A stretch of DNA of 64,000 nt from DASUFP01 sp036274495 (GTDB lineage: Bacteria; Bacteroidota; Bacteroidia; AKYH767-A; OLB10). Location: NCBI GenBank assembly GCA_036274495.1, contig DASUFP010000039.1, positions 26,251 to 90,250 on the forward strand, given 5' to 3'. A program made the translations under genes and the position numbers. Every line of letters begins with the position of its first letter. Positions within the stretch are counted from its first letter, which is position 1. The notes below the pieces were generated by a model, which had not been told where the DNA came from, ran no database searches, and worked only from the letters and a program-made list of their open reading frames with translations. Shown piece after piece: positions 16,604-23,934 of this stretch.

Positions 16604-18079
16604 ATGACCCAAAAACAACTCGAAGACTACCTGTGGGGCGCAGCCAACATCTTGCGTGGAATGATTGATGCTGCCGATTTCAAGCAGTATATTTTTCCTT
16701 TGCTGTTTTTTAAACGAATCAGTGATTTGTGGGATGAGGAATTTGAAATTGCCAAAGTGGAGAGCGGTGGCGACTTAAAATACGCTGAGTTTGCCGAAAA
16801 TCATCGGTTCCAGATTCCGAAAGGATGTCATTGGAACGATATCCGAAAAAAGACGGTGGATGTAGGAGCCGCTTTGCAAAAGGCATTAACCGGTATTGAG
16901 AAGGCTAATTTTGAAATGCTACATGATGTATTTGGTGATGCCCAATGGACGAACAAACGCCGGATGAGTGATGAAAAAATGCTCGACCTAATAGAACATT
17001 TCAGTAAAATGAATTTGAGTGTGAGTAATGTGCCCCACGACTTGATGGGGGAAGGGTATGAATACCTCATCAAAAAATTTGCGGATGACAGCGGGCACAC
17101 GGCTGCGGAGTTTTATACCAATCGCACTGTGGTAAAACTCATGACCCAGATTACAGACCCCAAAAGCAAAGAGAGTATATACGACCCGACATGTGGAAGT
17201 GGCGGAATTTTACTAAGTGCTGCCCTACATTTGAAAGAGCAAGGTAAAGAATACCGAACATTGAAGCTGTACGGACAGGAGTTGAACCTGATAACCTCTG
17301 CTATTGCCCGTATTAATATGTTTATGCATAACGTGGATGAGTTTCTTATTGTCCAAGGCGATACCCTTGACAGCCCACAAATTCTTGAAAACGATGAGTT
17401 GAAGCAATTTGATGTTATTATGGCCAATCCTCCTTATAGTGTAAAGAAATGGAGCCAGAAAAAGTGGATGAATGACCCTTTTGGACGTAATATCTGGGGT
17501 ACGCCTCCCCAGGGTTGTGCCGATTATGCCTTCCAGCAGCACATTATGAAAAGCCTGAACCCTGTTACAGGACGTAGTGTGGTATTGTGGCCTCACGGAG
17601 TATTATTCCGGGATGCGGAAAATGAAATCCGTAAAAAAATGATTGAGGAAGATTATGTGGATGCGGTTATCGGGCTTGGGAAAAATCTGTTTTACAACAG
17701 TAGTATGGAAAGTTGTTTGCTGGTGTGTAGGATGAAAAAGCCAAAGGAGCGAAAAGGAAAGATTATTTTCATTGATGCCAAAGATGAACTTAGAGTTGAG
17801 CGGACTAATGCCTGGTTGGAGCCACAGCACATTAAGAAGATAAGCGATGCATATTGGAAGTTTAAAGATATTGACGGTTTTGCCAAAGTAATCTCTAATA
17901 AGGAAGTGTTGGTTAACAATGGTAATCTCAGCTTACCACTCTACGTGAAGCAATCTACTAATGCATCTGAACACAATACTCAAGAGTTAATTTCCGAAAT
18001 TAAAGATAGACAGAAACAAATCAATAAGTCTATTGATAATTTGGTTGCTCATCTTAAACAAATTGGAATAGAATCATGA
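16604..18079 (+). CDS. hsdM: Type I restriction-modification methyltransferase subunit HsdM
   Basis: A 491-residue HsdM. The N-terminal helical domain starts MTQKQLEDYLWGAANILRG, typical for the family. The SAM-binding motif I reads YDPTCGSGGIL and the catalytic motif IV reads MANPPYS, so both are intact, in contrast to the fusion protein two genes upstream. The length is normal for HsdM. It overlaps hsdS by 4 bases (ATGA), which gives the usual M2S1 stoichiometric coupling. The product adds N6-methyladenine to the bipartite target chosen by HsdS, and with HsdR forms the restriction complex. Note that hsdR is not adjacent: three other genes lie between hsdS and hsdR. Confidence 0.95.
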   Translation: MTQKQLEDYLWGAANILRGMIDAADFKQYIFPLLFFKRISDLWDEEFEIAKVESGGDLKYAEFAENHRFQIPKGCHWNDIRKKTVDVGAALQKALTGIEKANFEMLHDVFGDAQWTNKRRMSDEKMLDLIEHFSKMNLSVSNVPHDLMGEGYEYLIKKFADDSGHTAAEFYTNRTVVKLMTQITDPKSKESIYDPTCGSGGILLSAALHLKEQGKEYRTLKLYGQELNLITSAIARINMFMHNVDEFLIVQGDTLDSPQILENDELKQFDVIMANPPYSVKKWSQKKWMNDPFGRNIWGTPPQGCADYAFQQHIMKSLNPVTGRSVVLWPHGVLFRDAENEIRKKMIEEDYVDAVIGLGKNLFYNSSMESCLLVCRMKKPKERKGKIIFIDAKDELRVERTNAWLEPQHIKKISDAYWKFKDIDGFAKVISNKEVLVNNGNLSLPLYVKQSTNASEHNTQELISEIKDRQKQINKSIDNLVAHLKQIGIES

Positions 18080-19236
18080 AGTTGAATAAGCATAAGTGGG
18101 GTTCGGTTAAGCTTTCCGAGGTTTGCGAAAAAACTCAAAATGTTGATATACGCAAGCAATCAGGAATATTCAGTTATATTGATATTGGGTCTATTAATTC
18201 TGATGCAAAAAGAGTATCTGAAGTCCAAATGCTGAATTGGTCAGAAGCTTCTTCAAGAGCAAGACAAATAATTCATAAAGGAGATACTCTTTTTTCAACT
18301 GTACGAGTCAATCTCGAAAGAATTGCGTTTATTGATAAGGAAATTCCTAATGCGATTGCCTCTACTGGATTTACTGTTATAAGAGCCAATAAAAAGGCTT
18401 TGCCAGAATTCTTATTTTACTCAACAAGTTCTCCGGAATTTATAGAAAGACTTTGCAAATTGCAAAAGGGGACTGCTTATCCTGCGGTTTCTGATAGAAT
18501 AGTCTTTAATGAAGTTATTCCCCTCCCCTCACTCGCCGAACAAAAGCAAATAGCCGAATTATTTCAAAGCATTGAAGCTGCCATGGAACAGGTGGAGGGG
18601 CAGGAGAGGAATTTGAGGACACTTCAAAAATCCTTAGTCAATGGCTTAGTTGGCAAAAAACCAGTCTTTGGAGATTTATTGAACGCAAAAAACTGCACCC
18701 CTACAACCTTTGGTGAAATAGCCGAGTGCGACAAAAAGTACCCTGAGCATGAATTAGAGGCGGAACGGTTTGTTGGTTTGGAGAATATTGAGGCTGATAA
18801 CTTTCAACTGCTTGGTTATGGATTAGTTGCCAATGGAACCACTTTTTCCAAACGGTTTTGCACTGGAGATGTATTGTTTGGGAAGCGAAGAGCATACTTA
18901 AAAAAAGTTGCAGTCGCAGATTTTAATGGTATATGTTCAGGTGACATCCTGGTAATAAGAGCTAAGGCTAAGAAAATGCTGCAGGGGCTTTTGCCATATT
19001 ATATTTCAGCAGATGCATTCATTCAACATGCCGTCAGTACTTCTGCAGGCTCTTTATCTCCACGGACCAAATGGAAAGATTTAGCTGACTTCGAGATTTC
19101 AATACCTGATATAAAAACACAGGAGAAAATACTGGCAATCCTTAGTCAGTTTGATAATACTATTAATCAGCTCAAACAGCAGAAGGTGACATTGAAAAAT
19201 TTGAAGCAAAAGTTACTGAATGAGATTTTGGGGTAA
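18076..19236 (+). CDS. hsdS: Type I restriction specificity subunit HsdS
   Basis: A 386-residue HsdS with two target-recognition domains. The first covers about residues 1-150, ending at PLPSLAEQKQIAELF, followed by the first conserved coiled-coil spacer (about 155-195). The second covers about 210-345, ending at SIPDIKTQEKILAIL with the second coiled-coil spacer at the C-terminus. Each domain reads one half of a bipartite DNA target. The start codon overlaps the hsdM stop (ATGA). The N-terminal MKLNKHKWGSVKLSEVCE is typical for Bacteroidota HsdS. The recognised sequence cannot be predicted by eye. It has the same repeat plan as the single HsdS-like half within the kinase fusion, so the two may compete for or share DNA targets. 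Confidence 0.94.
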   Translation: MKLNKHKWGSVKLSEVCEKTQNVDIRKQSGIFSYIDIGSINSDAKRVSEVQMLNWSEASSRARQIIHKGDTLFSTVRVNLERIAFIDKEIPNAIASTGFTVIRANKKALPEFLFYSTSSPEFIERLCKLQKGTAYPAVSDRIVFNEVIPLPSLAEQKQIAELFQSIEAAMEQVEGQERNLRTLQKSLVNGLVGKKPVFGDLLNAKNCTPTTFGEIAECDKKYPEHELEAERFVGLENIEADNFQLLGYGLVANGTTFSKRFCTGDVLFGKRRAYLKKVAVADFNGICSGDILVIRAKAKKMLQGLLPYYISADAFIQHAVSTSAGSLSPRTKWKDLADFEISIPDIKTQEKILAILSQFDNTINQLKQQKVTLKNLKQKLLNEILG

Positions 19237-19322
19237 TAGTATAGTATTGGGATTCAATATTATAAGTTTAATTTTTTATGTCTCAGTAAAAAGGGGGCCA
19301 AGTTATATTAAAAAATTTGTCT

Positions 19323-19330
19323 TAGATTTG
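19323..19330 (+). promoter_or_regulatory. Candidate Bacteroidota -7 box (TAGATTTG)
   Basis: TAGATTTG matches the TAnnTTTG consensus of Bacteroidota housekeeping promoters and sits 49 bases before the next gene, in the 143-base gap after hsdS. I see no clear -33 TTTG at the right spacing, so this is a weak call. It would allow the genes from 19380 onward to be expressed without the sigma-54 promoter. Confidence 0.3.
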
Positions 19331-19379
19331 TGTTGTTCGTTTTCTGAGTGACCTAACCCTGTGGTTAATCTAAAGTCAA

Positions 19380-21611
19380 ATGAAAATGAACAAAAAACCT
19401 TCACCTGAACCTGAAACAAAGGTTGCAAGAATCATTGGGTTATTCAAGACTTCTCCAACAGAAGCTTTTCAATCATTACTCGAAGAAGGAATTTTCTTTA
19501 ACCACAAGCAAAGTGTCAATTTTTGGCAGAGTTATTCTGCAATTTACTCTGATGAACTTGTTGTATCATTTCCTGAATCAACAGAATTATTCAACAAGTT
19601 GGTTTGGCTCAAACTGTTCCATGATTTAAATCAATTCTATAATTCGGAAAAGGATAAAAACCTAAAAGAGTTATATGCTCTCAATCCGAATCAAAAAGAT
19701 TTTGTTCAAGCCCTATTTCTTTGTCTTGAACTTGGAACCTATAGTTATCCATACTCGACCTTTCCGATTTATTCTGGAGATTCCCTCACGGCAATTAAAA
19801 CTATCCTTAAGGAAGTAAAACATCGCTTAAATCCCCAGAAACCATCTCCATACTCCCCTGCACTTGCTCAAACGTGCAACACTCTGTTAAAAATCCAGAT
19901 AGATTTGGATTCGCTCGAAGAATTCGTTGATGCATATGTATGGGCAGGACTTGAAATGGAGAAACTGAAAGATTTGCAAGGATTTTCATTATCCATTTCA
20001 GAACGAAATAAAAAAGAGCTCAATCCACTTGTATTAAATCAAATAAAGACGATAATAAAGCGAACATATAAACAAACAGAATCACATGCTGGGATTTCGA
20101 CAGAAAAACACTTTATAAAGAACGACCCTAAATGGAAGTCCAATGAAGGTATATTAGGGGCAATTGCCTTACATGGGGCAACTATCCATTCAAAAACACC
20201 TGGAATAACAGCGATAAATGCTGAGCCTGGAGAGTTTCCGGAATTAGACGTAACCAATCCGCATTCTATTAATTCAATTGCGAAGAAAGCCATTGAAACA
20301 TTTTTGACTCACAATTTTCATTTACAGCTAAGACAAGCAATCTCCAGTGTTTATCAACCTAATGATGAGATAGATATCAAGACAATTCAGATTGAAGTCA
20401 AACCAAACATGTTTTTTTCACTTTTCGAGTTGATAGCTGCAATGTCAAGTCTGATTTCATGGTCGGATGCATATAGGTATTTCGCAGATTTTCCAGACAG
20501 TGGAAGCATCAAGTCTATCAAGAGGAAACTTTACCATCAGCTATCAAGCCAGGATGCAGATTTATCTGAGTTTGAAAAACACGAAATAATTAACTGGAAA
20601 ATCGTGAGCGAATTTCAATTAATCAATTCAGCTCCAGAAAATATTTTCTATGCCTTATTGAGCTCAGATAGTATTATCAATAAATTTCGGGATGTTGAAG
20701 AATTAAGGGACAAGTCTCCGATTGAACTTGAATCTATTTTACATTTATTTTCAGATTTGAATATTAAAACGCCTTTTAATCCAATTTATACTGTTAATAG
20801 TGATTACTATTTTGCTAATCACAGTTGTCTTTTCAATATGAATCGCATGTTATATGACAATTACATTTCAGATGAATTGTTCAATTCAAAAAAGCCCACG
20901 GGAAAGCAAAGAAAACATGTAGGGGATTTACAGAAAAATCGGGAATTACAATTTGGCAATTCGATTTCAGATGTTTTTAAAGAAATAACTCCATATAGTA
21001 AAGCAAATATAAAATTTGATGGAACCAATCCTAAATATAATTTCGGTGATTTAAAGGGTGAACTGGATACGGCTGTTTATTTCGAGTCAGAAAACATATT
21101 GTTTGTAATTGAGGTGAAGTTAAGTAATGTTGCTCCAAGGAGCGAAAAAAGAAAATACACTTGGGTATACAATAATATTGCAAATAAACATAAAGTAAAT
21201 TCGGGAGTAAATCAAATCAAGAAGGATTTAAAGTTATTAAGTATTGGTGTCGGGTTACAATTAATTTCAGAGGAGATTAACGCTCCGAGTACAATTACAA
21301 ATCCCCGTGTTTATCCAATAATCATTACTGATAATTTCTTTGCTGACCATGAAGAATTCATATACAATGAGAGAGGAGATAAGGTTCGTTGCATCAGTTA
21401 TTTTGAACTTAAACATCTCATTTTAAACAAACCGATTCACGAACAGCAAAAATTGCCTGAATTAAAAGGAGAATCAATCGCATCACAATTAATAAAGGCA
21501 ATTGATAACAATTTATTTTGGAAATTCATTACTGATGAGGCTGCAAACTATTCATACACCAAGTCCCTCACTGCCATCAATGATGAATTCAAAATAACTA
21601 TGAAGATATAG
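19380..21611 (+). CDS. Large unknown protein with C-terminal PD-(D/E)XK-like nuclease domain
   Basis: A 743-residue protein of no family I recognise. Residues 1-540 are mostly helical and soluble. Near residues 560-585 the sequence GELDTAVYF...ILFVIEVKLSN has D563, E578 and K580 in the D-x14-E-x-K arrangement of the PD-(D/E)XK nuclease superfamily (restriction-endonuclease-like or NERD-like). A C-terminal helical region follows. There is no signal peptide or membrane span. It lies between hsdS and viperin, with a possible promoter of its own. In-frame ATGs at 19380 and 19386 are both possible starts. A nuclease effector is the simplest reading; the large N-terminal part may be a sensor or oligomerisation region. 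Confidence 0.7.
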   Translation: MKMNKKPSPEPETKVARIIGLFKTSPTEAFQSLLEEGIFFNHKQSVNFWQSYSAIYSDELVVSFPESTELFNKLVWLKLFHDLNQFYNSEKDKNLKELYALNPNQKDFVQALFLCLELGTYSYPYSTFPIYSGDSLTAIKTILKEVKHRLNPQKPSPYSPALAQTCNTLLKIQIDLDSLEEFVDAYVWAGLEMEKLKDLQGFSLSISERNKKELNPLVLNQIKTIIKRTYKQTESHAGISTEKHFIKNDPKWKSNEGILGAIALHGATIHSKTPGITAINAEPGEFPELDVTNPHSINSIAKKAIETFLTHNFHLQLRQAISSVYQPNDEIDIKTIQIEVKPNMFFSLFELIAAMSSLISWSDAYRYFADFPDSGSIKSIKRKLYHQLSSQDADLSEFEKHEIINWKIVSEFQLINSAPENIFYALLSSDSIINKFRDVEELRDKSPIELESILHLFSDLNIKTPFNPIYTVNSDYYFANHSCLFNMNRMLYDNYISDELFNSKKPTGKQRKHVGDLQKNRELQFGNSISDVFKEITPYSKANIKFDGTNPKYNFGDLKGELDTAVYFESENILFVIEVKLSNVAPRSEKRKYTWVYNNIANKHKVNSGVNQIKKDLKLLSIGVGLQLISEEINAPSTITNPRVYPIIITDNFFADHEEFIYNERGDKVRCISYFELKHLILNKPIHEQQKLPELKGESIASQLIKAIDNNLFWKFITDEAANYSYTKSLTAINDEFKITMKI

Positions 21612-21658
21612 TGCATAGGTGAGTTATCGGAGAATCCGATAATCTAAATCTCACCACT

Positions 21659-22528
21659 ATGCAAAATTCTTCATTACCCAAAATCCCGTCCGTTAACTTT
21701 CACTTATGGGAACCCTGCAACATGCGTTGCGGATTTTGTTTTGCCACCTTCCAGGATGTAAAACAAACTGTTTTACCAAAAGGGCACCTTCCAAAAGATG
21801 ATGCCCTGAGAATTGTAAAACTTCTGGCAGATGCCGGTTTTCAGAAAATCACCTTTGCCGGTGGAGAGCCTACACTCTGCCCCTGGCTCACTGAGCTTAT
21901 CGTTGAAGCAAAAAATGCCGGGATGACTACCATGATAGTTACAAATGGTACCGGCCTTAGCAACTCTTTCCTAAAACAGAACCGGGAATATCTGGACTGG
22001 ATAGCCATCAGTATTGACAGCATCTCTCCTGAGACCAACATGGCTTCGGGCAGAGCTATCTCTGGTAACAGACCGTTAAGTTTAGCGCAATATCAGTTAC
22101 TGATTGCACAGATTCATCAGTTTGGATACAACCTGAAAATTAATACCGTTATAAACCGGTTAAATTATTTGGAAGACCTGAATGAATTTATCCGGTTTGC
22201 CAATCCTAAACGATGGAAGGTTTTGCAGGCACTGCCAATAGTTGGACAGAACGACCGGAAAATTGATGCATTCAAAATTTCACAGCAGGAGTTCAACTTT
22301 TTCCTTCATACCCACCGGAAGTTGCATCACTTGTTAGTGCCTGAAACCAACTCTCAGATTTTAGGGTCATACGTAATGGTGGACCCAGCCGGGAGGTTTT
22401 TCGATAATTTCGAAGAAAAGCACCGGTACAGTATGTCGATTTTGGAGGTTGGGGCTCAACAAGCTTTGACGCAGGTGCATTATGATGCCTTAAAATTCCA
22501 AGACAGAGGTGGAATATATGATTGGTAG
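21659..22528 (+). CDS. Prokaryotic viperin (pVip), radical SAM ddh-nucleotide synthase
   Basis: A 289-residue radical SAM enzyme. The iron-sulfur motif is C20-x3-C24-x2-C27 within NFHLWEPCNMRCGFCFATF. The SAM-binding GGEP motif is in FAGGEPT, then IVTNGTG, a viperin-like AISIDS strand, and the viperin C-terminal signature GSYVMVDPAGRFFDN. The short length and lack of an extra SPASM domain also fit viperin. Eukaryotic viperin makes ddhCTP; bacterial pVips make ddh-C, -G or -U nucleotides that stop phage RNA polymerase. Which nucleotide this enzyme uses cannot be told by eye. No nucleotide kinase gene is adjacent, so it would use host NTPs. It stands 47 bases after the nuclease-like gene and is followed by 318 bases of regulatory-looking DNA. 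Confidence 0.88.
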   Translation: MQNSSLPKIPSVNFHLWEPCNMRCGFCFATFQDVKQTVLPKGHLPKDDALRIVKLLADAGFQKITFAGGEPTLCPWLTELIVEAKNAGMTTMIVTNGTGLSNSFLKQNREYLDWIAISIDSISPETNMASGRAISGNRPLSLAQYQLLIAQIHQFGYNLKINTVINRLNYLEDLNEFIRFANPKRWKVLQALPIVGQNDRKIDAFKISQQEFNFFLHTHRKLHHLLVPETNSQILGSYVMVDPAGRFFDNFEEKHRYSMSILEVGAQQALTQVHYDALKFQDRGGIYDW

Positions 22529-22542
22529 TTTCACGGGAAACA

Positions 22543-22831
22543 TGTCGATTATTTTAACTATTTTCGACACGTTATTGGCTTATGTCGATTTTATCAACAT
22601 ATAGGACAAGTTTTAAATTCAACCATCATTTAAATATATTTATTTGATATTCAACTATATATCAAACATTTTAAGTGTTTGTAAACCTCTATCTTGAAAT
22701 CCTAAAACGTACTTTATTGAAATTCAAATAAATATAACTTTCAAAAACAAAATATCCTTAGAATAGTTGGGAAGACTCTTGCATGTGTCGATTTTATTGT
22801 AGATTTTCGACATATCGAAAGCTCATGTCGA
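22543..22831. promoter_or_regulatory. Cluster of TGTCGA operator-like motifs upstream of fic
   Basis: The 318-base gap between viperin and fic holds TGTCGA at 22543, 22583, 22786 and 22826 and the reverse TCGACA at 22564 and 22807. Two pairs form inverted repeats with the same 15-base spacer (22543/22564 and 22786/22807), each followed 14 bases later by a further single TGTCGA. So the block TGTCGA-15-TCGACA-14-TGTCGA occurs twice, about 240 bases apart. The region between the blocks is A+T-rich and has no gene. It probably binds a dimeric regulator, likely the winged-helix Fic protein itself; the second block ends 15 bases before the fic start. Confidence 0.65.
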
Positions 22832-22846
22832 GCCTGTATACATATC

Positions 22847-23929
22847 ATGAATAGAACAGACCCCTTTAATCAGCTTCCGGATTTACCTCCCAAAACGGAC
22901 CTTGAAAGCCCGGAATTTCTCAAAGCCAGTATCAAAGCCAGCAGGTTATTAGCTGAATTGAAAGGGTATTGTCAAACACTCCCAAACCCCAGACTACTGA
23001 TAAATACCATAGTGCTACAGGAAAGTAAAGATAGCTCCGCAATTGAAAATATTGTTACCACCCAGGATGAACTGTACAGAGCAGTTGCTTCTATTGACGA
23101 CGGAGATGGATTTGGTGCAGCAACAAAGGAAGTGTTATGGTATCGTGAAGCACTGTACCATGGATTGGATTTAATGAGAAGCCGGGGGTTGACCACAAAT
23201 ACCCTCATTGCCATCATGCGGAAATTGAAAAATACAGATGAGGGTATTCGAAAAAACACAGGCACCAAGCTTGCTAATCCAACCACAAAAGAAATAATCT
23301 ATACGCCACCCGAAGGAGAAACGCTCTTAAGAGAAAAACTCACTTCACTTGAAAAATTCATGCATAATGACAAGGATGATATTGATGTATTGATAAAAAT
23401 GGCACTCATTCATTATCAATTTGAGGCAATTCACCCATTTTCCGATGGCAATGGTAGAACAGGTAGAATTTTAAATGTGTTGTATCTGGTACAAAAGGAG
23501 CTATTAAATATCCCGGTATTATATATGAGTTCTTATATCATCCAAAGAAAAGGTGATTACTATCGTTTACTCCGTGAAGTAACAGAAAATCAAAATTGGA
23601 GAGGTTGGATATTGTTTATGCTTCAAGCTGTATCCGAGACGGCTGAAATCACGCTTGCAAAGATTGATGAAATCCAGAAGTTGAAAAAGGAAATGACCGG
23701 AACGGTAAAAGATGTGCTAAAAAATTCATACAACAGCGAATTAGTCGATTTAATGTTTAGCTTTCCGTATTTGAAAATTAAAATTTTGGAAAAACACGAT
23801 ATTGCCCAGAGACAAACTGCATCAGTGTACTTGCAAAAGCTCGCAAATGTTGGTATTCTCCAGCCTATGAAAGTCGGAAAGGAAATGTATTATATCAATC
23901 ACAGACTCATGAAACTTTTTAGCAACTAA
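22847..23929 (+). CDS. Fic family protein with C-terminal winged helix (probable AMPylase and autoregulator)
   Basis: A 360-residue class II Fic protein. The catalytic motif HPFSDGNGRTGR is complete at residues 196-207. An N-terminal inhibitory helix is present (SSAIENI near 63-69, Glu67), so activity is expected to be self-restrained. The C-terminal 90 residues form a winged-helix-like domain (AQRQTASVYLQKLANVGIL). Fic proteins with this layout transfer AMP to target proteins and often control their own promoter; the two TGTCGA blocks upstream are candidate binding sites. Fic genes between hsdS and hsdR are frequent in Bacteroidota type I systems, and hsdR follows after 5 bases. The target protein is unknown. 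Confidence 0.9.
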   Translation: MNRTDPFNQLPDLPPKTDLESPEFLKASIKASRLLAELKGYCQTLPNPRLLINTIVLQESKDSSAIENIVTTQDELYRAVASIDDGDGFGAATKEVLWYREALYHGLDLMRSRGLTTNTLIAIMRKLKNTDEGIRKNTGTKLANPTTKEIIYTPPEGETLLREKLTSLEKFMHNDKDDIDVLIKMALIHYQFEAIHPFSDGNGRTGRILNVLYLVQKELLNIPVLYMSSYIIQRKGDYYRLLREVTENQNWRGWILFMLQAVSETAEITLAKIDEIQKLKKEMTGTVKDVLKNSYNSELVDLMFSFPYLKIKILEKHDIAQRQTASVYLQKLANVGILQPMKVGKEMYYINHRLMKLFSN

Positions 23930-23934
23930 TTTTT

